Below, in pieces: positions 28,051-42,781 of a stretch of DNA of 64,000 bases (positions are counted from its first letter, which is position 1; each line of letters opens with the position of its first letter). The stretch covers positions 4,065,001 through 4,129,000 of the forward strand of contig NC_083515.1 in the NCBI RefSeq assembly GCF_032362555.1, in the 5' to 3' direction. The notes under the pieces were generated by a model. That model was not told the DNA's origin. It saw nothing but the letters and a program-made list of their open reading frames with translations, and searched no databases. The stretch is from Amyelois transitella. Taxonomy: Eukaryota; Arthropoda; Insecta; Lepidoptera; Pyralidae. The position numbers were made by a program, and so were the translations under genes.

Positions 28051-30978
28051 ATGGCAAGTAGCCGATTAGAGAGAATTGGAACCATTTTGACGAGGTTTGT
28101 ACAAACGCATTTCTTTTTTAATTTTAAGTAATGAATCTTAATTTGTTCTGAAGTTCCTACACTGTTTTTGTTCTAAATTTAAAATTCCCAATTTGTTTAA
28201 CTTTTTCATGACATATAAATTCGAAAAAAGAAGACTTTCTTGTGATTTTTGGCGGCAAAATACATATAATTCTAAGCACTACCTAACTAGGTCTTTTCGG
28301 TTCATTTAATTGTGATTGTGACTGCCTTTAATTCTACCTCGTCTAAGGACTGCCTTGAAAAACTATAATTTCTTATTCATTTGTTATTACATACTTACAA
28401 TGTCTCATAAAAAGCCACTTAGGCCTCATAAATTTTCTGAAGAAATAAGCGAAATGATGAATGAATCTCAGTTTTTGAAAGATTCACCTAAAGAAAAGAA
28501 AACACTGAAACGTAAAAGTAATACAAAACATGAAACAAATGAAGACGAAGAAATGTCATCATTAATTGGAAAATATCAAGCAAGTGCAAAAAAACGCAAA
28601 GCTGATGTAATTGCCAGTGCTGAATCTCCTGAGGAGTCTCGCCAAAAATTGCTTGATGTTATGAGTCGCCAATTACACACTAGGTAAGTGATTTTAAAAT
28701 TTGGTTTATTTAGAGATTATTATAGCAGAATTAATATTAAATGCTATGTTAAGATTTGTTAAAGTTAAATTTCATGTTATTAATTTTTCAGGAAAGTAGA
28801 AAATGATAAGCTTCTTGATGATATATCAGATGTATTGCAACAATTAGAAGCCGATTACAATGCAATGAATGAAAATAAACAAAAATTAGAACACATAACA
28901 GGATCTTACATGAAATGTATCCAGCAAGCAACAAATGCATACAAGCAAAAGCTTGAGACTTTGAAAGAAATTCACACATCCTTCAAGCAACAGTAACTTT
29001 TACATAATATCTAAGTTATATTAATTTAAATAATTAGCTTATTATATTATAATTAGCCGGCCTGTAAAGTACCTTCACTATGTTCTTCTATGTATTCCAC
29101 ACAAGATGTTTGCAAAGTTTCATAGAGATTCAGTGGTTTTGACTTGAAAGGCAGACAAACAAAGTGTGTCACATTTATGACATAAAGAATTATCAGTTTG
29201 TTTAAAGTATTAATATTTTCAGGTCCAAGGAAACTGAAGCAAAACATAAAGCAGAGACTAACCAACTGGCAGATGAATTAGACAAAGATATGATAAAGTT
29301 GCAGAAGAAAGTTATTGCTGAAACTAAGCAAACCGGACTGGAAGCTCTTCGCCGTTCTATTTTTCAAGCCATGCAGAATGGCTTTTAATTTAATATTAAC
29401 CATTTTAACTTTAGTTATTGTTGTCTTATGTTTGTTACACTTAATAAAATATAAACTTTTGTTTTAAAAATTGTTTCAACACTTTCTTTTATATCAATGA
29501 ATTGAATGAAATAGCACCTTAATTACATGTACAAAAATTACAATGAATTAGTTAATTGCTTAATTCAGTTGTAATTTTGTAACAAAATCATCAATCCATA
29601 GTTCTGTAAGCAAAGGTACATTGTACACTAAAATATTATGTATTAAATACCTTATAGTGTCAAAAATTTCAATAAAGCAAATCAACTATTTGCAACTGAA
29701 AATCAATTCTTTTTGGGAAATATTACCACTGATCTATGGTATTTATTACTGCAACACTTACATAAAGTATGCAGTGTGTCCCACAGTTATTTTTTAATTA
29801 TGACTTCTGCCTTTATATACCTACTTACTGTGGTGTTCCAGGGCTTCGCTCCTGTGGGAATTTCAAGATAAAAAGTACTAACTTTGGTTTTTCATGTTAT
29901 ATTCTCCCTGTGTACTAAACATTATCAAATTCCGTTTAGTAGATTAGTAACATACATACACACATCCTTACAAACTGTCGCATTTAGAATATTAGTATAT
30001 ACTTGGGACATATAATCTGATCCCAAATCAATCATCTTTACAGAGTGGAAGGACTTATGAAACATGGAGGGATAAAACCGGATGATAGACCACTTTGGTT
30101 CGACGTCTACAGAGCTTTCCCGCCCATCACAGAACCAAAGTTTGCCAGACCCAAACCTGAAATCAAGCCAATCAGACAGATTCTTTACAAAGAAGATATT
30201 ATTCGAGCGTATGTATGACTAAACTTTATTGGTTTCATTTAAGAAAGATAAAAGAAAAGATCTTCCTTTCTCTTCTTTTCCATGTGGTTCCCGGCACTTT
30301 AGAGGATGGCCACTCCGTCTCTTTTCCATTAATGTTGTAAAAAGCTGCTAAGGAAACAGATATATTCATCTAGCCCCTCACAACCTTGTGGATCCAGTTG
30401 CTTTAATATGTTTTTTAATGCATTCGAAATAACGAAATCATTTTTTATCGATGTAAATATTTAAAGAAACATGTTTTCCCAGGAATCCACCATTCGTGGT
30501 TTACCCCGACTTGCGAAGAGAGATAACTTAGAAAGTATATCTAATGCTAATAAACTAAAAAATGGGATTCTTTTAGGAGATTGGCTAGGAACTTATCACT
30601 ATTTCAATCTCTAATGGGTTTGCCTACCCCTCTAAAGATAAATATGATTATATTTGTGTACCTATATCTCATCCATCTATTACCATATTTATATTTTACA
30701 GGGAATTCCACTCCATGGGTCACGGTACCGGAGCAGTAAACATGCTCATCCCAGGTGGAGAGACACAAACGAAACGGCTATTGCATCAATATGAAAAGCT
30801 GAAATCGGAAGGAGTTCCCGAAGAGGAACTGATACAGAAATCTGCCGCCATCGTAGAGTCTGATCGGCAAGAAGCTATCGCGGCAAGGTCGAGCAAAATT
30901 GTCGCGAAGAATCCAGAATCTGCTACCGCCAAAGTACTCGCTGAAGCAGACTTGAAAAATATCTTTGAGGAGAAATAA
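28051..30978 (+). CDS. mRpS23: Mitochondrial ribosomal protein S23 (mS23)
   Basis: Component of the mitochondrial small ribosomal subunit. Coding exons are 28051-28094, 30044-30208 and 30702-30978, giving 161 residues with closing phases. The N-terminus MASSRLERIGTILTR parallels human MAGSRLETVGSIFSR; exon 2 has PLWFDVYRAFPPITEP (human PLWFDVYDAFPPLREP) and YKEDIIRA. The C-terminus is shorter than the human one. Intron 1 is 1949 bp long and houses a complete same-strand gene at 28400-29388. An AATAAA overlaps the stop codon at 30974-30979. Confidence 0.93.
28400..29388 (+). CDS. SYCP3/Cor1-like protein nested in the mRpS23 intron
   Basis: Coding exons are 28400-28683, 28792-28992 and 29223-29388; junctions AG|G and CA|G keep phase, giving 216 residues (human SYCP3 has 236). 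The first 60 or so residues are basic and disordered, with likely nuclear signals (KKTLKRK, KKRK). The rest is a long coiled coil. The C-terminal part aligns with my memory of human SYCP3 without gaps: LETLKEIHTSF against LKTIKQLYEQF, then DMIKLQKKVIAETKQ against EMAMLQKKIMMETQQ, then ALRRSIFQAM against SVRKSLQSML. SYCP3 forms the lateral/axial elements of meiotic chromosomes. An axis role here is inferred from that similarity. An AATAAA at 29443 ends the transcript inside the host intron. Other Cor1-family members or a generic coiled coil are the alternatives. Confidence 0.72.
30268..30350 (-). repeat. Fragment of family A repeat
   Basis: Inverted partial copy in mRpS23 intron 2: catgtggttcccggcac followed by ccactccgtctcttttccat, matching the 3' part of the full copies. 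Confidence 0.5.
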
Positions 30979-31717
30979 AATGTGCACTTAGTCAGAATGA
31001 GATGTTGTAACTAGATTAATTTAAATAATATAGAATGTTATGTAATTTTTATTCAGTTTTTTCTATTTTATTACTTTTCTATAATAGTGGCACATTCTTT
31101 GTGTCATGATGTCCTATTTTTCGTCATACATTTTATTTGCTATAGTTTGCCCACGAAAACAATACGAAAGTAACAAGTATAGACAGTGGTGCCACTCAAA
31201 TGTTTTGTTGTTCATATTTCACTTCACACCAAGAACTGAGTATATCGATGCTACTCATATTTTTTAAAACCGTAGTTGTAAGGTGACTACTCTTTCGACC
31301 TTGACCGCATACTTTCAAAATATGCTAAGTAAAAATACTAATTGTGTAATTTTCACCAGTGATAAATAATTGGAAACTGCTGATTAAAACAACTTTTAAT
31401 CTTAATGATTTCGTTTTAATGTTAATATGATCTTAATATGATAGATTAAAACAACTTTTAATCTTAATATGATTGCGAAGAAACTACTTTGATTCATTGG
31501 ATATCCTTTTGTGCTACATACTAAAGTCAGGTATGTCATAGCAAAACAGACTGGTAGTACTCTTATCTCCGATTAGTAAGCACGCTATCTTATCAGCAAA
31601 TGATAAGGGCGCCCTGTCCTAAGGAACACGCCTATGGCTCGCCATTTGCGAAACATTGGATTTGTTGTATGAAATTAGTGCGTGTAATTAGTGTTTTCAA
31701 AGTGTTCAGTGTTTAAA
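30979..31717. other. mRpS23 3' flank and next promoter
   Basis: AT-rich spacer. A 25-base direct repeat (gattaaaacaacttttaatc plus a few bases) occurs at about 31382 and 31443. No exon seen. Confidence 0.45.
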
Positions 31718-32757
31718 ATGGCACAAAAACGATCAATATGGTTTTATCTGGCAGTCGTTTTGGGCAAGTTTTAACTTTTGTTATAATTTTATTCTGCTTT
31801 GATAATTACAGACAGCTAAGTACCTACCTAGGTAGATCATCTTTCTGTTATAAATATTACCCCGATAAAGGCCATAATTTGGGTCAAACAAAACTAGATA
31901 TTTTGTTCCTAATGATTAAGAACCTCAATTTATGCGTTTTATCAAGTCTACCTCAGGATGTGATTCTGAGTCACATTCCGGGATAGACAACAAATGACGC
32001 ATAACTACCAAGCCGTGAAAGGAAATAACAAAGTTTACCCTGCTTCAGAACATGCTTGACATAGATGAAAACAAAATTAAATACTTCTAGTGCCACCACA
32101 GGAGCATGATAAGTTTTTTTTTGTCTTCAATCGCCTCACATGTATGTCTAGATACATCACTATGCAAGTTTTTAGTTTCACGCCTAGAAGTCTCTTCTTT
32201 TTAAAATACCTACACATAATCACGATTTTATCCTTGACGGGGTAGACAGAGGCAACAATTTCGAGTATAAATAAGTGACAATCAAAACAAAATTTTAAAC
32301 ATAGGAAAGGTCTCTGAATTTATAATATTTTTCGATTTCAGTGATACTGAGCACTCTTGCACAAGAAGCAGAAGCCAGGAGAAAAATCCTAAGAGGAAGG
32401 CGTGTGATGACACGCACTTATTACCGTAAGTGAATTGATTATGTATGTAGGTAAGCAAAACACTACTTGTTTACAAATACTAATCTCAAGTTTTTGAAAC
32501 GAAAATGATAGACGGAGGAGAGATCAAGTGCGGCTGTTGCATTTGCATAGTTCACTCTGAAAAATATGCAATTTAAATATAAAAATATGTTTCCAGGTGG
32601 AAATGCAGTACCAGCTTGGGCGATTAGTTTGATGGCAGGCCTCGGAATGTTGGTGGTCGGTGGTATACTTTACGCAATCATGAGAAAAGTCATCATATCA
32701 GCCGAGACTGGAACTATGAATACTTATCAACGAGCTATGACGAACGATCAAGTGTAG
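31718..32757 (+). CDS. Small single-pass membrane protein, unnamed
   Basis: I do not recognise the family. Coding exons are 31718-31763, 32342-32425 and 32597-32757, giving 96 residues. Intron 1 appears to use a GC donor (TTGG|GCAAGT), after which phase and protein continue well; with no splice the frame stops within a few codons. The product has an N-terminal hydrophobic leader (FYLAVVLVILSTLA, probably a cleaved signal peptide), a strongly basic segment (ARRKILRGRRVMTR), then a second hydrophobic span from AVPAWAISLMAGLGMLVVGG into ILYAIM, followed by a short polar tail. This suggests a type I membrane protein with a basic ectodomain. The GxxxxxGG pattern in the membrane span could favour helix packing. 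Function unknown. Confidence 0.7.
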
Positions 32758-33152
32758 AGAACTTAATATATTTGTATTTTGTTAAGCTTTTTTTATGGTA
32801 ATAATTTTCTGTATTTTTAATAATATCCACCGAAATCGTCACATAAAGATAGACTGGGAGCACAGAATTATTTATTTATAGTATGGGAATTGGGATGTAG
32901 TGTTACACTTGATATTGGTCTGAATAAACTGATAAACTTGAAAATTACGCACAGACTACAATTAAGTACAACATTACTCCGCCCCAATTTTGTTATTAAC
33001 AAATAAATAAAACAGTATTATAAATTATACTTGTTTATTTTAGTAGTTAATTTAATCGAGATAGCATAGATAACAGAAATTCATCTATAAAATGTCACAC
33101 TTTTTTCTGGAGTTTTGAATCAGTTATAAACAAAATTCTAAAATAGCTTAGT
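32758..33152. other. Convergent 3' UTRs
   Basis: 395 bp between two tail-to-tail genes. AATAAA occurs near 32924 and 33003 on plus, and minus-strand AATAAA near 33035 serves U2af50. The two transcripts may meet or overlap slightly. Confidence 0.5.
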
Positions 33153-37185
<4,033 letters not shown>

Positions 37186-37481
37186 CGTGCGCGTTTTCTA
37201 AAGAATAAAATCAATCGATATGTACGTGCACCAAAGCAAGCAAAATACCACACGCAAAATGGCGACGGTGCACTGGTCTTCTTTTTCTAGGCTTGTCTGT
37301 GGGTTGATGTTGTTGTTTTATTATAGTCATAATTTTTCATTTTACCGGTAAAAACCGGAAAAACATCGTTACTATTTACGCACAGATTAAAATAGAACAT
37401 TCGATGAATAGAACATCTCAATTAAGTTCAATGGATACATATGGAAACATTATTATACGTCATCAAAGTAACTTACACAAA

Positions 37482-37534
37482 AATATACCTAACCAACCGA
37501 ATAGCTAATTGCTATTCGGTTGGTTAGGTATATT
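37482..37534. repeat. Perfect inverted repeat, 24-bp arms
   Basis: Arms 37482-37505 and 37511-37534 are exact reverse complements around a 5-base loop (TAATT). A partial third copy of the ggttggttag block follows at about 37541-37550. Confidence 0.85.
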
Positions 37535-37772
37535 AGAATAGGTTGGTTAGAAAAGCTTCTTAAATTAAGAACCTGGCATTTAAGTTGACCATAGAATTAA
37601 ACACTTCCGAAATGCACATATACCGTAGATAATTTTCTTTTACGCAGCGTCGGTAGAGTATAATTTTGGTTTGAACATTGTTTGTAAAACAGACTTTATG
37701 ATTTTATCAGGACTTTTAAAATGGCGTTATGTACATAGAATAAACTCTATTTGAAATGGTATTATGTACTGA

Positions 37773-37888
37773 GCTTGCATGAAGAGAGTTATGTTATGAA
37801 TGTGCATGAAGCGAAAGAAGTACGCAGGGATCGTGGCAAATGGAAAGATGTAGTCTCTGCCTACCCCTGAGGGAAAGAGGCGTGATTA
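37773..37888 (+). repeat. Interspersed repeat, family B
   Basis: From gcttgcatgaagagagtta through gatcgtggcaaatggaaag to gggaaagaggcgtgatta. A second copy lies at 40381-40489 and an inverted one at 62646-62755. Confidence 0.65.
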
Positions 37889-38401
37889 CACATCCGCATG
37901 ACATTTCTACTTACTACTACTACTGTTTAAAATTTGTATGTATTTTAGTCCTCAAACTTCTATCTATCGCCGAAAATAATCATACTAGCCCTAGCTAATA
38001 AAAAAATAAACTGACAGTTCTTTCTGTCACCATAAAAAAATAATCACCCAAATGTCAATAGTGTCATAATGTCATTGTCATCCACACAGCTTTGTTTCCG
38101 GTGGTTGTGCTTGTTGTCAAATTTGTTCCATTATTTAAGATGTCTTTTTAATAAAATTCTCAATTTCGTTGTTATAAATGAAATATCAGTTGAATATTTC
38201 ATGCAATTAGAGAAGACTTCTGAATAATTACGTTTTAGTATGAAATGGAACGTTAAATGAAGTCGTTTTAAATAAAAGTGAAAGTTTAATGAAGATTATC
38301 CATTTCTGTGCTAAAAGTATTCCTATTTGTTTTCTCAGAATAAATGGATCTTATATACAATATTGCCTACTTTTTTTACAATCCCGGCCACAAATAAAAA
38401 A

Positions 38402-41400
38402 ATGGTGCGTAATACAAAATATTAAGTTTTTGTTGTTATTCACTCTTTTTTATTTACCTAGCGATTATTAATTTACTGCAGGAGCACCGAAAGGGCAACG
38501 GAGATTTAATTCAGAGGAAAAATGCTCATGATGTACAAAGCAACGAAGAGCATCCTAAAAAACTTTTGGCTGAAACATGTTCCAAGTCCTCACAGAATTC
38601 CAAAGTTATTGGGTTAATTTTTCTATCATTACTTTTGGATCTGTTAGCATTCACAATGATTCTGCCCCTTCTGCCTACTCTCCTTGATTATTACAACCGT
38701 GAGGAAGGAAAAGGAAATAATTTGTATGCTTCATTACTTGCTGCAGTCCAGAGGTTTCAACAATTTACAGGAGCACCAGATTGTTTTGCATCTGTCCTTT
38801 TTGGAGGAGCCCTAGGATCTATGTATAGTTTTTTGCAATTTTTAACCAGCCCAATTGTTGGTAGTCTTTCTGATGCATATGGGAGGAAACCTATGCTATT
38901 AATATGTTTGGTAAGTGTTGGAGTAAACTGTTATTCTTATTTCTTTTATTTTAACATATATTGATTTTCATTTCAGAAAATTGATTATTGGCTGATAATG
39001 AATTAGTGATTAGATATTTTTCTTTTTCAAGCTGTGGAATTTGGGATTGGATATTCGTGTATCTATAAGTACTTGTTGTGGGTTATCAGATGAAAGATAA
39101 AATTCAACAAATGCCTATACATATACTTGAGTAACATCTATATCTGATCCTATATCAGTATGTTCATCATATTAAATTTACCTACAAAACTATTTAAGAA
39201 ATACATTTAGCCTTAAAGGCTGATTAACAAAACATAAGTTAAACTAGACTTACATACAACATGTGCTAATTTCTTTATAAGTAAAAACTTAAAATATCCT
39301 GTTTTAGAAAAAAAAAAACCAGTATGATGTAGTTTTATTCAAACATTGTTATTATAAATTCAAAAACACACAAATAGCTTATAAAACAAATGCATGTAGT
39401 TTTGCTATTTTAGACTTAGTAGTCTAAAATAGCAAAACTACATGCATTTGTTACTTCTACTAGAATAGTGTTGAAACTCTTAACAAAAACCTAAAATGTA
39501 AACTTTTTTTAAGATTGGGATAGCACTGTCCCATGCATTATGGGGATGCGCGAGTACATTCAGCGTATTTGTGTTGGCGCGATTCGTAGGTGGCCTCAGC
39601 AAGGCTAACGTTAGCCTCAGCATGGCGGTTGTCACTGACGCCTCTAACGAGAAGACCAGGGCTAAAGGAATGGTGAGATTGCATTTTTGTGATGTTTCTG
39701 GATAGCAGTGTCTTGTACACTATGGGTATGCACGAGTACATTGAGCGTGTTTGTGTTGTGTTGGTGCGACTCATATGGACCCTGGGCAAGGTTAACATTA
39801 GCTTTAGTAAGGCTGTTGTTACATTGTGAGATTGCACAGGAAAAAGCGTGCAATGCAAGATGTTGCAATTTCTTTTGTTTCAATCAAGTACAATATGGCT
39901 ATTGTTCTTATTTTTCCTTTGATATAGTATTGTGAAATGTTAAAAGTCCCTTAGAAATGTTTTGGCTGAACTGAATGAAATAGAAAACGTGACAAAGTCC
40001 TCATTATTTAAAACCTTGATAATCCATTATTGATGCAAAATAGATTTCCACTGCAATTTTGATAGGCATTTGTAATAGCAGTAACTGTAGGATGTAACGA
40101 CCTACTAACAATTTATTCATGCATTTTCCTTCCAAGTATAAACGTAATTACCTATAACATTACGTCATTAATAAAGAAAAACAATATGTTGATTATTAAA
40201 GGAAAAATAATGTAAACAAAATGGTTGGTGCTTCAAATATTTCTAAGGTTGGTGGTTTTGGACAGTCAGCGACAAGCTGAGAATGAAAAATTCATTAAAT
40301 GCTGAAAAAATATAATAATGATATAGACCAGACTTTTTGCTAGAACTACTACTTTTACCAGAGTACCCGAAACCGAAAATCTTGCATGAAGAGAGTAATG
40401 AACGAAAAAAAGCGAAAGAACTGTGCAGGGATAGTGGCAAGTGGAAAGATGTGGTTTCTGCCTACCCCTCCGGGAAAGAGGTGTGATTTATGTATGTATT
40501 TATTATAGAAATCAACTAAACAATTTAAATCCAAATTTATAATGAAAAAATAATGTATTGTTCCAGGCTTTAATCGGTTTAGCATTCTCAGTGGGATTCA
40601 TAGTTGGCCCGTTAGCCGGCGCTTGGTTCGCCGCGTCCAATCGCGCGTCGGGCTCGTGGGGCGAGCGACCGGCTTTCTACGCCCTGTGCCTATCTCTTGC
40701 CAATGTCTTCCTGGTTGCCTTCTGCGTGCCGGAGACGCTTACTAAGGTCATTATGTCCTTTTAAAAAGAAGTGCTTTTTGTTTATCTTATTTTCATGGTG
40801 TTTATCACGGTTTTTTACTGAAGTTCAACATGAATACATGGCATACAACATGTGTTGCAGACGAATGCTAATGAATTAATAATAATTCAAGGCTAAAGTA
40901 TTTCTTCTTTATTTTTCAGGATAAAAGAGCGCCACTTTCATTTACCCTATCGAAATCTGTGGACTTCGTATCTCCATGGCATTTATTGAAATTCAATGCT
41001 GTGAAGGATCTATCGCAGCATCAGAACAAAGTACTTACAAAATTAGGACTGATCTACTTCCTGTACCTGTTCATATACTCGGGTCTAGAATTTACTCTTA
41101 CATTCCTTACACATCATACCTTCCAGTATTCAGCAATGCAACAAGGGAAAATGTTTCTAGTGATGGGTAGGTGTTGCGTTTTTAAGTATTTGTGTCAATA
41201 GGTATTGTTTAAAAAAATAATCACAAACAACGCAAAAAGCGATTTTATTTTTTTGGAATATTGACAGATCTTTTTGTCTTCTAAAAACATGATATGTTAC
41301 AAACAAAAAACAAAACTTTCCTCCTAACATGTAATATGAGTATATGAATAAATCGGTTTTCAGGCGTTATAATGGCGGTGCTGCAAGGCGGCGCGGCGCG

Positions 41401-42781
41401 GCGTTTGAACGCGGCGAGCGCGCAGAGAGCGGCGCGCGCGGCGCTCGCCTTGACGCCGACTTCGTTCGCGTGCGTAGCGTTCGCCGCGATGACGAATTCT
41501 CCGATACTCTCGCCGATCGTTTGGCTCTGGTTGGGTCTCGTGTTGTTTGCGTTGTGTGAGTGTTAACTTTTTTAACATTTTAACACTACTAGATAGGTAC
41601 GTTATATGTATTCTTTGCACGGAATTAGATAACGGCGTTTGCTGCATTGCAGAATTCTCCGCTTCTCTCTCTACGGTAGCTTATTGGCTCTTGCTGTTCA
41701 TATCGTGTAAATATACTCAGTGTAATAACAAATATCATGTATTAATTATTAAACACTTATAATATTTTTCTCATTGAGTAAATTTATAGTTTGTGTATGG
41801 TGCTTGCTTCACTGTCAACCTCTCTTCTGCAAGCTACAAGACTCGAAGGCCAATGTTCACAAAAATAGCATGATATTCACTTTATTTTATAAGCTTTAAC
41901 CTGCAGCTTCGCCTGCGTGAATTTGACGAATTTAACGCCACCTTAAAAAAGCGACAAATTTAGGCCCTACCTAACCTACAAAAGAATACAGGTTTTTTGC
42001 TAATCCTATGGGAACTCTAGTTTTCACTGGGATAGGATTCATAAGTATAAACGTAATATTTCAAGAATATTTTTTGAGAAGATAACTCGGGAACAGATAA
42101 AAAATAAACGAATAAACTTTTTTTCACTTTTATAATACTAATATAAATTGGGATTTACAGCAACCGCTTTCGCTGTGTCATGCATGACGTCAATGGCGGC
42201 GGGGCAGGCGCCGAGCCAGGCTCGCGGCGCCGTGCTCGGCGTGCTGCGCTCTCTCGGAGCCCTGGCCAGAGCTGCGGGGCCTTTGGTGGCTTCCTCTGGT
42301 ATGTACACATACATACATATTATCATGCACCTTTTCTCATGGGGTAAGAAGATACTACCTATACTTTCCATATGTCATGATCCCTGCACATTTATTTCGC
42401 TTCATCTTCATTAAGTCTTCATGCAAGCGTTGGTTTCGAGTACTCTTGACCTTCATAAATATATCACGTCTTATTCTCTTAAGGGGTAGATAGAGTGCTA
42501 ACAAGCTCAAAAGGGTCGAAGTCCATGTTCAGCTGGATGGCTCAATGATTACTTAACTGATGACGGCTTGCTTATATATTTGCGTGAAAATACAGTAAGG
42601 TTGTTTCTTGATTTATAAAAAAACGTTTATGAATATTCTAAATATTTTCGAATGTTTCAAAATTATGATATGATTTTATTTCCTTTCAGTATATTGGTGT
42701 TCAGGGGCTGCGGTCACCTACATGGTCGGATCCGTTATTCTAATCATTCCAGCTGTGATGATATACAAATTGAAGATGTGA
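38402..42781 (+). CDS. MFSD10 / rtet major facilitator transporter
   Basis: Orthologue of MFSD10 (TETRAN; fly rtet), a 12-helix major facilitator membrane transporter. Exons are 38482-38910, 39514-39672, 40567-40746, 40920-41166, 41364-41555, 42161-42298 and 42690-42781, phases closing. The proposed start is an ATG at 38402-38404 that is itself the end of exon 1 (ATG|GTGCGT), joining to EHRKGNGD; no other in-frame Met precedes the first membrane helix. The total would be 479 residues. Recognisable parts: first helix LIFLSLLLDLLAFTMILPLL, MFS motif A GSLSDAYGRKPML, then helices LARFVGGLSKANVSLSMAVV, AFSVGFIVGPLAGAWFA and LIYFLYLFIYSGLEFTLTFL. Exons 6 and 7 are GC-rich. Intron 2 holds a perfect hairpin, and intron 3 a decayed copy of exon 3 at about 39696-39830. 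The start is the weakest point. Confidence 0.9.
39385..39452. repeat. Perfect inverted repeat, 32-bp arms
   Basis: Arms 39385-39416 and 39421-39452 are exact reverse complements separated by TAGT, inside the Mfsd10 intron before exon 3. No terminal duplication of a transposon was recognised. Confidence 0.9.
39696..39830 (+). pseudogene. Decayed tandem duplicate of Mfsd10 exon 3
   Basis: About 24 bp after exon 3 ends, the intron repeats it in mutated form: exon gatagcactgtcccatgca against copy gatagcagtgtcttgtaca, exon gcgagtacattcagcgtatt against copy cgagtacattgagcgtgttt, exon aaggctaacgttagcctcag against copy aaggttaacattagctttag. The last 38 or so bases of the exon are missing, and the copy ends in ttgtgagattgca, resembling the real donor region (tggtgagattgca). 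Reading phase and key residues are lost, so it cannot encode the segment. Confidence 0.8.
40381..40489 (+). repeat. Interspersed repeat, family B
   Basis: Copy in the Mfsd10 intron before exon 4: cttgcatgaagagagtaatg to gggaaagaggtgtgattta; compare 37773-37888. Confidence 0.65.
41880..42110. repeat. Decayed repeat with cttcgcctgcgtg block
   Basis: Contains gcagcttcgcctgcgtgaat and cctatgggaactctagtttt, resembling the ends of lepidopteran family D-like repeats. Boundaries are uncertain. It sits in the Mfsd10 intron before exon 7. Confidence 0.35.
42466..42560 (+). repeat. Fragment of family A repeat
   Basis: cacgtcttattctcttaagg and gggtagatagagtgctaaca followed by ttcagctggatggctcaatg; only the 5' part is present, in the Mfsd10 last intron. 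Confidence 0.5.

Larger units (their letters stand above)
37186..38401. promoter_or_regulatory. Divergent interval, U2af50 and Mfsd10
   Basis: About 1.2 kb between the start codons. It holds the U2af50 promoter next to 37185, a perfect 24-bp palindrome at 37482-37534, a family B repeat at 37773-37888, and the presumed Mfsd10 5' UTR from about 38100. The promoter role is inferred from arrangement. Confidence 0.4.

Noticed and set aside
39538-39858. Minus-strand frame with an internal repeat
   Set aside because: The repeat is real but comes from the duplicated Mfsd10 exon 3 on the plus strand; the minus frame has no support.
41360-41647. Arg-rich open frame on the minus strand
   Set aside because: Antisense shadow of the GC-rich Mfsd10 exon 6.
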